From positions 1 to 64,000 of the forward strand of contig JAFLBZ010000021.1 of assembly GCA_017303715.1 (NCBI GenBank): a stretch of DNA of 64,000 nt, given 5' to 3'. The stretch is from Rhodothermia bacterium (lineage in GTDB: Bacteria > Bacteroidota > Rhodothermia > Rhodothermales > UBA2364). Below the pieces are notes generated by a model. The model ran no database searches and had not been told where the DNA came from. It saw only the letters and a program-made list of their open reading frames with translations. Positions 26,183-35,975 of this stretch are shown here, piece by piece. A program made the translations under genes and the position numbers. The first letter of the stretch is position 1; the number at the start of each line of letters is the position of its first letter.

Positions 26183-26268
26183 AAGTTTGTTTGTTCAAAC
26201 GCAAAAAAAAACGATTAAAAAGAGAATGTAAGGCTTATCCGATAAGCAGGCAAGCACAAATGAATGTA

Positions 26269-27378
26269 TTAATGGAGCCATGCAATTGGGGAAAGGACTT
26301 GACGGCCTTTATATACCGCCACAAAAAGTGCGGTTCCCATAGGTTGTTCTTCTTTTCCAGAGGTTCCGATGAGGTCACCCTTTTCAAGGCGATCACCGAC
26401 TTTCCGCTTGATGTTGGATAGATTCCCATAAACTACCGAGTACCCTTCGGTTTCGACGACGGCGCATTCTCCATATCCGGGTTGGGAAAAAATCTCTTTG
26501 ACCACACCAGCCAATGCGGCGCGAACTACGGTCTCTGGAGGAGCCGAAATTAGGATTCCTACGCCATTGGGGTCACTTTTAGGTCTTAAATTTGTGGATA
26601 GGATGTCGGAAAGGCTAATGGCGGGGAGGCTTTTCGGGTGATGGGAATCATTCCCGTCTTGGTTGGAAAGGTTTTGGACTTGGCGATTCATGCCTTGGAT
26701 ATACCATTGCTTCAACTCGGCGGCTTCTTCAAGGTGAAGCCTTTCGTTCTGGAGCGTATTAAGCGAAGTTGCGGCTTGTCCAACCTCACGATTGAGTTGT
26801 TGGTGATAGCTTTCTGCTTCTTTTAGCAGGCTTTTAGTTCGTTCTACAAGGATGTTTGAGTTTCTAAGTTGGTTAGACAATTTGGCTTGAACCTGTAAAT
26901 AAGAAGCAATTCGGGCGTCTCGTTGCTCCTTAAACTGCCTCAAATAATACAACCGTATCAAGAGTTCGTTTACCGAGCGCGAGCTAAAAAGTAAAACCGT
27001 TTCGTGTTGTCTGCCGTATTTGTACAAATAGATAGCCCGCTTTTTGGTGAACTGACTTTGTTCGTTCAGAAATTGCTGTAATTGCGCAATGCTCGCTTGT
27101 AAGGAGTCTTGTTGTGCATACAGTTGGGTTAATTTTTCTGAATACGACCGCATTTGTTGCTCGCGTTGGTAAAGATTCTGATCCTTTTGTTGGAGTCTTT
27201 TCCATTGTTTACGCTCTTTTTGGCGCAGATCTTCAATGGATTCTTCAAGCGTTTCCAATTCCTTCCGGAGGGTATCTTGTACCAAAAAAGCACGGTAAGG
27301 CTCGGCTGGGAGGTCTTTGTCAGCCGTTTTTGAAAGAAAAAACAACACAATGATGGCAAAAAATATCCACTTTAACAT
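26269..27378 (-). CDS. EnvC-like murein hydrolase activator (degenerate LytM)
   Basis: 369 residues. A signal/anchor segment (3-16), a long coiled coil (about 30-240, heavy in Gln/Lys/Glu) and a C-terminal LytM/M23-like domain (about 275-369). The fold is recognisable from GYGECAVVE, GDRLEKGDLIGTSG and the final SPIAWLH, but the zinc ligands are gone: the usual YAHLS is YGNLS and the H-x-H near the end is absent. Like E. coli EnvC it should therefore activate an amidase rather than cut peptidoglycan itself, at the cell-division site. It is third in the order TPR, DUF4292, EnvC, a recurring operon in Bacteroidota. Confidence 0.88.
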   Translation of the reverse strand: MLKWIFFAIIVLFFLSKTADKDLPAEPYRAFLVQDTLRKELETLEESIEDLRQKERKQWKRLQQKDQNLYQREQQMRSYSEKLTQLYAQQDSLQASIAQLQQFLNEQSQFTKKRAIYLYKYGRQHETVLLFSSRSVNELLIRLYYLRQFKEQRDARIASYLQVQAKLSNQLRNSNILVERTKSLLKEAESYHQQLNREVGQAATSLNTLQNERLHLEEAAELKQWYIQGMNRQVQNLSNQDGNDSHHPKSLPAISLSDILSTNLRPKSDPNGVGILISAPPETVVRAALAGVVKEIFSQPGYGECAVVETEGYSVVYGNLSNIKRKVGDRLEKGDLIGTSGKEEQPMGTALFVAVYKGRQVLSPIAWLH

Positions 27379-27444
27379 ATTGCGGCAGATTTAATTTGAA
27401 CCTATAAAGACATATAGACAGCCTTTGGGTAAAGTTGGAATCAT

Positions 27445-28368
27445 TTAACGAATAAGAACCAACTTGGCTTTTTTTCGATCCACATTCAAGTCGAAGCTCA
27501 TCGGTTCTGGATTGAATTCAAAATTACGGTGGTAAATTTTTACCGTGCGTTTTGCCAAGGGCTGGGTCATTTCCACCCGCCTTGGAATGACGATGTTTCC
27601 AAAAGCTGCTGGTTCGCTATAAACAATTTTTTCCGTCAATTCGTTTTTTACATTGCGGATCTCGGCTGTACGGATGCGGTAGGTTTTGGCATCTACGGTG
27701 TATTGTTGTCTAAGGTCGGGTGTACGAACCAAGATTTCATCCCCATTCTGGTAGGCTTCCCAATTAAAGCCACTTTCGGGTACGATCGTTCCAGTTAAAA
27801 TGGCCATAATTTGCTCTATGGTTCCAGAAACGGGCAAAAACCGGTTCGCAAATGAAATGGAGCCATACGTCAATTCTTTTTCAATACGATTATAAACAAA
27901 AAAACTATCGCGGGTAACCAAACTTCTTGCCCCCTCAAAATTGAGGGCAGTAGCCCGATAGCTGGTGTAAAGCCCTTTTGCGGTGTCGTAACGGGAAAGG
28001 GCCGTAACGCTTTGTTCTAATTCCGGCGAATCAATGTCCATAGAGGAGGTGGCTGTTAACCTGTTGAATTTTGGGCGAACATTTTCCATCTTTGCAATAG
28101 TATCTTCTGCCAGTTGAATTTCTGGTGCTTTTTGTGGCGGTACGGGTGGTGCAATAAGGGGAGGATGGGTTATGGGCGGATTCTTCACTTCAATAGTTGG
28201 GGGCGGTGTGGGTGTTTCCTGCGGAATAATGAGGTTGCTTTGGATGCCACTACCATAAACGGGTTCGATACATGGTTTTGCACTGTTGCAGCCCGTAAGT
28301 AAGATGAGCAAGGCAAAAGCAAGCAGTTGGGTTTTGGGAAGGCGGGTCTTTAAGAAAAAAAAGGCCAT
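27445..28368 (-). CDS. DUF4292 outer-membrane-associated lipoprotein
   Basis: 307 residues. The signal ends in a good lipobox (LLTGC, C27). A proline-rich linker (about 50-85, TPTPPPTIEVKNPP) precedes a LolB/LolA-like domain typical of DUF4292: strands such as TALNFEGARSLVTRDSFFVYNRI, then GTIEQIMAILTG and a final set ending VDRKKAKLVLIR. A role in envelope lipoprotein or LPS handling is inferred from the fold only. It lies between the TPR gene (11-base gap) and the envC-like gene (66-base gap) on the minus strand. Confidence 0.85.
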   Translation of the reverse strand: MAFFFLKTRLPKTQLLAFALLILLTGCNSAKPCIEPVYGSGIQSNLIIPQETPTPPPTIEVKNPPITHPPLIAPPVPPQKAPEIQLAEDTIAKMENVRPKFNRLTATSSMDIDSPELEQSVTALSRYDTAKGLYTSYRATALNFEGARSLVTRDSFFVYNRIEKELTYGSISFANRFLPVSGTIEQIMAILTGTIVPESGFNWEAYQNGDEILVRTPDLRQQYTVDAKTYRIRTAEIRNVKNELTEKIVYSEPAAFGNIVIPRRVEMTQPLAKRTVKIYHRNFEFNPEPMSFDLNVDRKKAKLVLIR

Positions 28369-28379
28369 ATTGAAATCGG

Positions 28380-29798
28380 TTATTGGTTTTGAAATTCTAA
28401 TTTGGCGCGAATGGTGGCTTGGTTTGGATCAATGGCCAAGGCCGCCTGCCAGCGTTTACGGGCTTCGATCAGGTTGCCTTGTTTTTGCAAAAGGTCTCCT
28501 TCAGCATCGTATTGCGCAATTTGGAATGCTGGAACATGGGCAAAATCGGATCGGATAATAGCCGCTGATTCGTTTAGAATGTTTTGTGCATCTTTTAGTT
28601 TTCCTGCCGCGATAAGTGCGCCGGATTGTGCATGTAATAATGCTGGTTGACCGGGGAACAAGAATCCCGCTTCCTGAACCAGTAGGAGTGCTTTAGAGGC
28701 ATCCCCAACACGGGTTTGTGCCGCTACTGCCATCACCCAAGCATCCAAGTCTCGCGGAAACTTCTTGAGCCAAGTCTCCAATATATTGGCTGATTCTGGA
28801 TATTTTCCTTGTTCGTAACGCACTTTACCAAGGAGAATCCATGCTTCGGCATTGTTGGGTTGCTCGCGGGTTACGACAAGAAGTGCTTCCTCGGCCTGAT
28901 TTAGCGCAGTGGGTTCGGTGTAAATGCGTTTATAGAAGGCTTTTGCATGGTCAAGCGTCCAAGCATTGCCCGAAGGCACAATGCTGATTTCGGCGGATGC
29001 ACGATTGTCTGGGCCTCGGTTTCCCGATAATTCTTGAAGTTTCAGGCGCGACTCCACATCGGAGGCATCCTGAGCAACTACTTTTTCTAAAAGAGTGATG
29101 ATCGCCGCTTTTTGTTGTAAACGCTCCTGTGCCAAGACGATTTTCCGCAGAGACGCTTTGTCGAAGGGGTCTGAAGATACCACGGGCAACAACAGAGAAA
29201 TCACTTCTTGGAAATTTCCGATGCGTTCGTACAATTCGGCCAATTTAAGGGTGTAAAGGATGTTATCTGGACGTAGCGCCACCATCCGCCTGAAGGTCTC
29301 GATAGCGTCGTTGGTATTTCCGGATTGGAGTTGTAACGCTGAAAGGTGGGTCAAGGCAACAAGATCGGTTGGATGTTGGTCTGCAAATTGTTGCCAAAGC
29401 TGCGTAGCCCGCCCTGCGTCCCCTTGTTGGTCAAGTAGCTTTGCCCAAAAGCCGATATAAACACGGTTCATGGGCGCGGCATGGCTGGCTTGTTGTGCAT
29501 AAAATAGCGCACCTTGCCTGTTCCCGTTTTCGTGATGGGCCTCGGCTAATGCAAATAAGATGGCGGCTTGCCCCGGCGCAGCCAATAGAGCTTTCTCATA
29601 TGCCGATATGGCTTCTTGATAATCCCGTTGAAAAGCCCGCGTCATCCCCTCGATGAGCAGTTGTGTGGCTTGGTTGTTTTCCGGAGCTGGAGTATTGGTG
29701 GCGGAAGGTTCTTGCGCCAAAACCGATGAGGCCATAAAAAACCATAAAAGAACGGGATAAATCAAGAAATTGTAAGGTTTTCGATCGGAATTGTTCAT
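28380..29798 (-). CDS. Tetratricopeptide-repeat periplasmic protein
   Basis: 472 residues from the ATG at 29798 (an upstream TTG at 29822 adds eight). A signal peptide ending SSVLAQ precedes about twelve TPR units, for example AISAYEKALLAAPGQAAILFALAEAHHENG and repeated pairs with the W/L-G-Y-A-F-A-P pattern. It probably scaffolds other proteins in the periplasm or at the outer membrane. It is the first gene of the TPR / DUF4292 / EnvC operon; in this genomic setting the group is thought to act in cell-envelope division or lipid transport, but the partner proteins are not shown by sequence. Confidence 0.85.
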   Translation of the reverse strand: MNNSDRKPYNFLIYPVLLWFFMASSVLAQEPSATNTPAPENNQATQLLIEGMTRAFQRDYQEAISAYEKALLAAPGQAAILFALAEAHHENGNRQGALFYAQQASHAAPMNRVYIGFWAKLLDQQGDAGRATQLWQQFADQHPTDLVALTHLSALQLQSGNTNDAIETFRRMVALRPDNILYTLKLAELYERIGNFQEVISLLLPVVSSDPFDKASLRKIVLAQERLQQKAAIITLLEKVVAQDASDVESRLKLQELSGNRGPDNRASAEISIVPSGNAWTLDHAKAFYKRIYTEPTALNQAEEALLVVTREQPNNAEAWILLGKVRYEQGKYPESANILETWLKKFPRDLDAWVMAVAAQTRVGDASKALLLVQEAGFLFPGQPALLHAQSGALIAAGKLKDAQNILNESAAIIRSDFAHVPAFQIAQYDAEGDLLQKQGNLIEARKRWQAALAIDPNQATIRAKLEFQNQ

Positions 29799-29985
29799 GT
29801 CTATGTTTGAGGCTTGGTTCAAAAAGGGGTTGGTTAGCGGTCGTTTCGTTATAAACGCCTAAACGTACAATTTTCTTGCCATCTTTTTTTCTACACTTAC
29901 ACTTGCATATCAAAGATAATTCTTGCACTTGGAAAGATAATTCAAGATATTAAGTCTTTGCGCACAAATTCCAAAAAATTAGACA

Positions 29986-31905
29986 ATGGGCGATCACAAT
30001 ATTAATCGGTACTTAGACGAAGAACAATTGCGTCGGTTCACGGCGGCCATTCTTAGAGATGTTCGTGCTTTAGATTACATGTTGGAAAACAACCTAATCG
30101 AAAGCGGAAAACGCAGAATTGGCGCTGAACAAGAGATGTTTCTCATAGACGATCATTGGCATCCGGCCATGATTGGGGTGGAGGCTTTAGAAAAAATCAA
30201 GGATGACCATTACACAAGTGAATTGACCAAGTTTAATTTGGAATTTAACTGTGATCCTTTGCCTTTTACTGGAAAATCGTTGCGCCAGATGGAAAACCAA
30301 ATTCAAGAACTGTTGGAACTTGGGCGCGATGTCTTGGCGACGTTTAATGCACATCCTTTGTTGATTGGTATTCTACCGACCATCACTCTTGCAGACTTGA
30401 CCTTAGACAACCTGACCCCCAATCCAAGATACTTTGCCCTGAATGAGAGTATTAACCGCCTTCGGGGTAGCGAATTGTTTGAATTTCAAATTAGAGGAGA
30501 GGATGAGCTCCTCCTGAAGCACGATTCGGTGATGCTCGAAGGGTGCAACACCAGTTTCCAATGCCACTTCCAAGTGGGGCCGGAAGAATTTGCCAAAATG
30601 TATAACATTTCGCAGGCGGTTACGGCTCCAGTGATGGCAGTTTCTTGCTTTTCGCCCATTTTATTTGGCAAACGGCTATGGCGGGAAACCCGAATTGCCC
30701 TCTTTCAACAATCCATAGACACGCGGAGCAGCCATCAATATCTTCGGGAGATGAGTCCCCGTGTTCATTTTGGAAATGCTTGGGTGAACGAGTCGGTTTT
30801 AGAAATCTACAAAGAAGATATTGCCCGTTTTAGGGTTATTATGGCAGATGATAACATCCCAAACCCTTGGGAGGCGATAGAAAAAGGTGAAGCTCCCAAG
30901 CTGCGTGCGCTTCAATTGCATTATGGGACGGTTTATCGCTGGAACCGCGCTTGTTATGGCATTGGTGATGGGAAAGCCCATCTTCGGATTGAAAACCGCG
31001 TGATACCTTCTGGCCCAACACCCATTGATGAAATGGCCAATGCGGCTTTTTGGTTCGGATTGGTCAATGGTATGGCGGATGTTTATCCCGATGTACGAAA
31101 AGTAATGCGCTTCGATGATGCTCGTGGGAATTTTATGAATGCAGCTCGTTATGGAATGGGCTGTGAGTTCATTTGGACCAATGGTAAGCGCTTGCCCGCC
31201 GCCGAATTAATCGCAAACGAGTTGATTCCCTTGGCCACCGAAGGGCTTAAATCCGCACAAATTGCCACCGAGGACATTGATCGGTATATGGATGTATTAA
31301 AAGAACGTGTCGCTAATAAACAGACCGGCGCACAGTGGTTGGTTTCTTCCTTTAACCATATGGATGATGCCACCCGCGCACAAAAAATGAATGCACTGGT
31401 AGCGGCAACCCTCGAAAACCAAAAAGAAAACAAGCCTGTGCATACTTGGCCACTCGCAAAAGTTGAATCCATCCAAAAGTCAAAAGCCAATTTTGCTCGG
31501 GTGGAGCAATATATGACCACCGATTTAATCACGGTAAACGAGGAGGAGTTGATAGACTTGGTTGCCTCGCTTATGGTTTGGCGGAAAATCCGGTACGTAC
31601 TTGTGGAGGACAATGAACACAAATTGGTGGGAATCGTTTCTCAAAGATCTTTGCTCAAATATGTGGTTGGGAATCCCGATCGCGATATTTATGCCCCGAT
31701 TCCCGTTAAGCAAGTGATGACGGCTAATCCTGTGTTTATTTCCCCCGAAACGTCAACCGTTCAGGCGATTTCGATTATGCGAGACCAAGGTTTTTCTGCA
31801 CTTCCGGTTGTGCGAGACGAAATGCTGGTCGGTATTGTCACCGAAAACGACTTTATGAAGATTGCTTCTGGATTGATGGATGATCTTTTTAAGGGAGAGC
31901 AATAG
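29986..31905 (+). CDS. Glutamate-cysteine ligase family 2-like protein fused to two CBS domains
   Basis: 639 residues. The first 490 are GCS2-like: GAEQEMFLIDD near residue 47 (the substrate-binding Glu), NLEFNCDPLPFTG and RIENRVIPSGPTP are core family motifs. Residues about 505-635 contain two CBS domains (VEQYMTTDLITVNEEELIDLVASL and VKQVMTANPVFISPETSTVQAIS), which usually bind adenine nucleotides and regulate the attached enzyme. It has no signal peptide. It would make gamma-glutamylcysteine or a related gamma-glutamyl amide under energy-charge control; the true substrate is uncertain. It is divergent from the TPR operon and convergent (5-base gap) with the GH18 gene. Confidence 0.85.
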   Translation: MGDHNINRYLDEEQLRRFTAAILRDVRALDYMLENNLIESGKRRIGAEQEMFLIDDHWHPAMIGVEALEKIKDDHYTSELTKFNLEFNCDPLPFTGKSLRQMENQIQELLELGRDVLATFNAHPLLIGILPTITLADLTLDNLTPNPRYFALNESINRLRGSELFEFQIRGEDELLLKHDSVMLEGCNTSFQCHFQVGPEEFAKMYNISQAVTAPVMAVSCFSPILFGKRLWRETRIALFQQSIDTRSSHQYLREMSPRVHFGNAWVNESVLEIYKEDIARFRVIMADDNIPNPWEAIEKGEAPKLRALQLHYGTVYRWNRACYGIGDGKAHLRIENRVIPSGPTPIDEMANAAFWFGLVNGMADVYPDVRKVMRFDDARGNFMNAARYGMGCEFIWTNGKRLPAAELIANELIPLATEGLKSAQIATEDIDRYMDVLKERVANKQTGAQWLVSSFNHMDDATRAQKMNALVAATLENQKENKPVHTWPLAKVESIQKSKANFARVEQYMTTDLITVNEEELIDLVASLMVWRKIRYVLVEDNEHKLVGIVSQRSLLKYVVGNPDRDIYAPIPVKQVMTANPVFISPETSTVQAISIMRDQGFSALPVVRDEMLVGIVTENDFMKIASGLMDDLFKGEQ

Positions 31906-31910
31906 CAACC

Positions 31911-34556
31911 TCAGTGGATGAGCAATATTGGGCGTCGAACCACTTGCTTATGGGCCTCTAACCTCAAAAAATAATAACCACTTGCAAGATTTCCGGCCTT
32001 CAGCGTAAACCGTTGGAGGCCCTTTTCAAAAACGCCCTCGGCAATGACCATTCGTTCGCGCCCCAAGACATCGAAGAGTGTCAATCTAATTCGCTGTGCC
32101 ATGGGTAACTCAAACGCTATTTGTGTAGTCTGGCTAAAGGGATTTGGAAAATTAATCAGGCTTATATCGCCAAGTGGTTGCTCTTCGCGGGAGAGTTGTG
32201 TGACGGGGATTGGTAGGTTTTTTCCGTCGGTACGAAACGAAGAAAAGAGTTTGGTGAAGGCAAAATCCGTTTGCGTCGTCCCTGAACACGTTAATGAAAC
32301 GGAGGTAGGTTGTGCTTCTTGACAGGGGAAATCTCGCTGGATAGACCACATAGAAAGCAGTCCGAGGCCTTTTTGTTTGGCAAAAGTAGCCAGATTTTCA
32401 CCATGTGATACCTTAAAAACTTCTTTTTCAACATTGTTGATGCCAATCATAGGTGTTACGCCCAACATATGCCAAATGTCTTCGTCGGTGCGTTGTAAAC
32501 GTGCTTTTTGGAAAATAGCTTTAACCTGCTGAAAAGTACTGTCCAAGGCTTGTATAGCATAAAGGTCTAATTTTGTCACATCTTTAACCACCGACTCCCC
32601 ATAGTTCATGGCCATGATGTTGAGGCCCATTAACCTTATCCCTGCATCTACAAAATCTTGTACAATCTTCTGACCAGCACCCGTTAAACCGGATGGCAAA
32701 ACGGGCAAGGTTAACCAAATTTTAAGCATGGGGCGCTTTTTTTGTAGCAACACAAGGGCTTGAATACGTCTTGACAAGGACTCTTCGTCTGCTATCCAAT
32801 CTCCTTCGATGTCAAAATCAATTTCGTTTTGATCGTATGCACGTAGAATTTCGTCCATGACCGCAGAAAGGGAAGCCGCATCTGGACATGTTTTCTCAAT
32901 GGGAGTGCCTAAGGCTCCACCAAAAGACAGTGCAGCATGTCCACCTGATTTCCTAAATTTTCTTAGCATTTCTAAAAGATAGATTGATCCATCTCCAGCT
33001 GCTTCCTGCGATTTTGTTGTACTGTAAAGGGTGTACCCACCCCATTTGGGCGTGCAAGGTTTTGCATTTTGGTCATTCACGATAAATCCCATGACAAAAC
33101 GATTGAGATTGGTTTTGTTCTGATATTCGTTAAAGTCAGGAGGAGGCCAGAGTGAGGCATCGGCGAATGGTGCAAAGCGCCCTAAGTTGGAGTCCGAAAT
33201 TTCAAAATGAACAGGTAAAACTTCCGAAACATCGTTCTCAAACAAATCGGGTAAGCTGATTAACGAAAAGGATTGCAAGGTAAAGGGCGGATACATCACC
33301 GCTTCGGACGTTGCTTCATATGAACCCGGGCGCAAGTTCTCCCAACGAATAGGGCCGTTAGAAAGCGAATCTGTATAAACATGTACATCATTGGCTAAAC
33401 GGATAAACGATCTTGTCTTGGCCGGTAAACCAGTAACATCCAATAATAATGTGGCGGGTTTTTCCGGCGAAAAAGGGGTAATTTTATATGCTAACGTGAC
33501 CTCGTTGGGCTTGTCAAAGAGCGGTATTGTGCTTATCGGTGTTTTCTCCAGTTGTGCAATTTCAAAGTTGTAACCGGGATCATTGCTGGTGATCGTGAAA
33601 GTAGAGTCGGCCAAAAGTTCTGTAAACTCTTTTTGGGATCCCCAAGGAATGGTTTCTTGCCAAAAATACCCCCCATGACTCGTTACAGTGATGCGCGGAG
33701 CGGGTATGTTGGGGTGTGGCTGAGGCGGCATTACAAGCTGCATCTTCGTCCACAGTACTATGGGCAGCCATTCTAACTGAACTTGTTCCTCCCAAATTTC
33801 TGGGGTAATCTCAATCGGAATTGATCCGGGTTTTGGGTCTAATGTGTACCTGCCTTGTTCATAGAGTCGTTCTTGTTCAATGGAATAAGACCCAAATGGA
33901 AGTTTCTCATAAACATAAGTTGAATCCCAAGAAGCAGTAAAAGGGACACTGAAATCTGGCCCTACCAAGGTAAGTTGTGGTGCGCGTGCTTCGATAACAG
34001 GATGTGGGGATGAGGGCATTTTGAGGTGAATGACGCCTTTTTCGGGCGACCATACGGATGTCGTCGTTGTGAGACGAAAACTGTTCCATACGGCCTCCGA
34101 GGATTCCGTCGTATCTGCATGGACAACAACATAAAAAGAACTGTCTGGCCGAAGTAGTGTTGTTTCTGGTGTACCTTCCAAAAAGAAAAGGGAAACTTGA
34201 TGAGCATAATCTTTCTCTGCTGTTACGCGGCTTTGTGCAACGATATACGCTGTTGTAGCGGTCTCGAATCTGCTCGAATCTGCTATCGCTTGTTTTTGTG
34301 TACGGAAGAAAATTTTTCCATTGTGAAGATATAAACCGTTATTGCTTTTGTTTTGAAAGAAAATGGTAATCAAATCCTTTGGTTTGTCGGGAGAGCGTTT
34401 GCGGAACATGGCCACACGCCAAACAGAAGAGGAATCTGAATAAACCCGAAGTGAATCAGAGGCTAGGGGATTAAGACTGGTTTGAAAGGGCTTGGCTGCG
34501 TGTACATAGTACGGTATGGCAATCATGCCCAAAACCATTAACCAAGTATGTTTCAT
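31911..34556 (-). CDS. GH18-like secreted protein with type IX sorting domain
   Basis: 881 residues from the ATG at 34556, which begins a good signal peptide (MKHTWLMVLGMIAIPYYVHA); an ATG at 34712 would add 52 residues of poor quality and overlap the divergent peroxiredoxin start. Residues about 25-480 are beta-rich, probably Ig-like/carbohydrate-interaction modules. A GH18-type barrel follows (HAALSFGGALG; catalytic motif EIDFDIEGDW with the acid Glu). The last 80 residues form a type IX (Por) sorting domain (FPNPFSQTTQIAFEL ... LASGYYFLRLE). It should be secreted across the outer membrane and cut chitin-like or peptidoglycan-derived glycans. Confidence 0.85.
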   Translation of the reverse strand: MKHTWLMVLGMIAIPYYVHAAKPFQTSLNPLASDSLRVYSDSSSVWRVAMFRKRSPDKPKDLITIFFQNKSNNGLYLHNGKIFFRTQKQAIADSSRFETATTAYIVAQSRVTAEKDYAHQVSLFFLEGTPETTLLRPDSSFYVVVHADTTESSEAVWNSFRLTTTTSVWSPEKGVIHLKMPSSPHPVIEARAPQLTLVGPDFSVPFTASWDSTYVYEKLPFGSYSIEQERLYEQGRYTLDPKPGSIPIEITPEIWEEQVQLEWLPIVLWTKMQLVMPPQPHPNIPAPRITVTSHGGYFWQETIPWGSQKEFTELLADSTFTITSNDPGYNFEIAQLEKTPISTIPLFDKPNEVTLAYKITPFSPEKPATLLLDVTGLPAKTRSFIRLANDVHVYTDSLSNGPIRWENLRPGSYEATSEAVMYPPFTLQSFSLISLPDLFENDVSEVLPVHFEISDSNLGRFAPFADASLWPPPDFNEYQNKTNLNRFVMGFIVNDQNAKPCTPKWGGYTLYSTTKSQEAAGDGSIYLLEMLRKFRKSGGHAALSFGGALGTPIEKTCPDAASLSAVMDEILRAYDQNEIDFDIEGDWIADEESLSRRIQALVLLQKKRPMLKIWLTLPVLPSGLTGAGQKIVQDFVDAGIRLMGLNIMAMNYGESVVKDVTKLDLYAIQALDSTFQQVKAIFQKARLQRTDEDIWHMLGVTPMIGINNVEKEVFKVSHGENLATFAKQKGLGLLSMWSIQRDFPCQEAQPTSVSLTCSGTTQTDFAFTKLFSSFRTDGKNLPIPVTQLSREEQPLGDISLINFPNPFSQTTQIAFELPMAQRIRLTLFDVLGRERMVIAEGVFEKGLQRFTLKAGNLASGYYFLRLEAHKQVVRRPILLIH

Positions 34557-34710
34557 AGACGCTGAATCAAGTGTGCCTTTTAATTTATTAATCGTATATC
34601 GCAAGATAAAGATTATTAATTCTGCCAAAGGAAAAAACTTTTTGTGTATTAAAAGACCCTGTGGAACCTGAACGGGTTTAAGGGCTTTACATTTTTTTAT
34701 CACATTAACC

Positions 34711-35193
34711 ATGCCAATTATGACAACTGTTGGACAAATTGCACCAGAAATTTCCCTTTATGCACACGACAAGAAATTGGTGAACGTCTCTGCACTAAAA
34801 GGCGAAAAACATGTACTCTTGCTCTTTTTTCCTCAAGCATTTACGGGGGTATGTACCAACGAGCTGAATATGGTGAATAACGAGTTGGAAGAATATGACG
34901 AAAATCATGTACAAGTATATGGTATCTCTACCGATTCGCCTTTTACACTTGCTGAATACGCAAAAGTGAACGCCCTGAACTTTCCCCTGCTAAGCGATCA
35001 TGACGTGGCGGTGGGCGAGGCTTTCGGGATTAAATATCCCACGGGTGGCTTTGCACTCGGCATGAGCCGTGTTTCTAAAAGATCTGCATTTCTTATTGAT
35101 AAAGAGGGTATCGTTCGATATGCAGAAATACTTGAAAATGCAGGGCATCTGCCAAATTTTGAAGCCATTAAGTCCTGTATTAAGAGCCTCTGA
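34711..35193 (+). CDS. Peroxiredoxin (AhpC/TSA, BCP/AhpE-like)
   Basis: 160 residues of thioredoxin fold. The peroxidatic cysteine is C48 in FFPQAFTGVC, matching the P-x3-T/S-x2-C motif. The only other cysteine is C157 near the C-terminus, so resolution is through that or through an external thiol. No signal peptide. It reduces hydrogen peroxide or organic hydroperoxides in the cytoplasm. An alternative start is 34720 (MTTVGQ). moaD begins 11 bases after the stop on the same strand. The promoter must lie in the 154 bases shared with the divergent GH18 gene. Confidence 0.9.
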   Translation: MPIMTTVGQIAPEISLYAHDKKLVNVSALKGEKHVLLLFFPQAFTGVCTNELNMVNNELEEYDENHVQVYGISTDSPFTLAEYAKVNALNFPLLSDHDVAVGEAFGIKYPTGGFALGMSRVSKRSAFLIDKEGIVRYAEILENAGHLPNFEAIKSCIKSL

Positions 35194-35204
35194 AGTTTAC
35201 GGCG

Positions 35205-35450
35205 ATGCGCATCAAGATTTTGTTTTTTAGTGTAATCAGAGACCGTTTAGGCCAAACAGAAAAATGGCTGACCCTTCCCGAAAATGCTTCAGGGAAAGAT
35301 CTGTTAGACCACTTAACTACTGAATTCCCTGATATTGCACCCTTCCGATCTGTTATTCGGTTAGGGGTAAATCAGGTGTTTTGTGCGGAAACGGTGCAAC
35401 TTATGGACGGCGATCATGTTGCTTTGATTACGCCAGTTAGTGGAGGGTAA
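35205..35450 (+). CDS. moaD: Molybdopterin synthase small subunit MoaD
   Basis: 81 residues, ubiquitin-like beta-grasp fold ending in the obligatory Gly-Gly (PVSGG), which is adenylated and converted to a thiocarboxylate to donate sulfur to precursor Z. The sequence ILFFSVIRDRLG and GDHVALITPVSGG is typical. Its stop (35448-35450) is followed directly by the moaE ATG, so the subunits are made from one transcript in equal supply. No other Mo-cofactor genes lie in the window. Confidence 0.92.
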   Translation: MRIKILFFSVIRDRLGQTEKWLTLPENASGKDLLDHLTTEFPDIAPFRSVIRLGVNQVFCAETVQLMDGDHVALITPVSGG

Positions 35451-35924
35451 ATGGGTTTTGAAATGCCAAATTCAGACACTTGGGTGGGTATTTCTGATGC
35501 TATAATTCCCAGTCAAGGCGCGTTGACTTTCCTTTCCCACCCCAATGCTGGTGGAACTGCCTTATTTATAGGAACAACGCGGCAGAAAACGGGCGCTTTA
35601 GAAACCAAATATCTCTTTTATGAAGCCTACGTGCCGATGGCGTTGGCTGAGATGAAACAACTTAGCATAATTGCGAAAGAACGCTGGCCTATTCTGCGAT
35701 TGGTTCTTTTGCATCGTTTGGGCGAAGTTGCCATTACAGACACAAGCGTCCTGATTGGGGTTGCCACGCCCCATCGGGATGCGGCTTTTGCGGCGTGCCG
35801 ATGGCTGATAGATAACCTAAAAGAAACCGTTCCCATTTGGAAAAAGGAAACCTTTTACGATGGAACGTCTATATGGGTAAACTCATTAGGAGATCAAAAG
35901 GGTATTTCCCCGGAACGCTTGTAA
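35451..35924 (+). CDS. moaE: Molybdopterin synthase large subunit MoaE
   Basis: 157 residues. MoaE accepts sulfur from two MoaD thiocarboxylates to convert cyclic pyranopterin monophosphate to molybdopterin. Recognised by GGTALFIGTTR near 37-47, YEAYVPMALAEM, LHRLGEVAITDTSVLIGVATPHR and the catalytic lysine region VPIWKKETF. The ATG follows the moaD stop with no gap; an alternative start at 35463 (MPNSD) would remove four residues. The N-terminus is slightly longer than usual. Confidence 0.92.
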   Translation: MGFEMPNSDTWVGISDAIIPSQGALTFLSHPNAGGTALFIGTTRQKTGALETKYLFYEAYVPMALAEMKQLSIIAKERWPILRLVLLHRLGEVAITDTSVLIGVATPHRDAAFAACRWLIDNLKETVPIWKKETFYDGTSIWVNSLGDQKGISPERL

Positions 35925-35975
35925 CAATGTAGTTGATGTTGGGAAAATTAACACAAGAGGTTTGTCGTAAAGCAA

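Noticed and set aside
26233-26247. Hairpin GCTTAT-CCG-ATAAGC after the envC-like gene as a terminator
   Set aside because: Six-bp AT-rich stem with no T-run directly after it on the minus strand; too weak to claim.
34557-34712. N-terminal extension of the GH18-like protein
   Set aside because: Adds 52 residues without a signal peptide and overlaps the divergent peroxiredoxin start; the ATG at 34556 begins a proper signal sequence.
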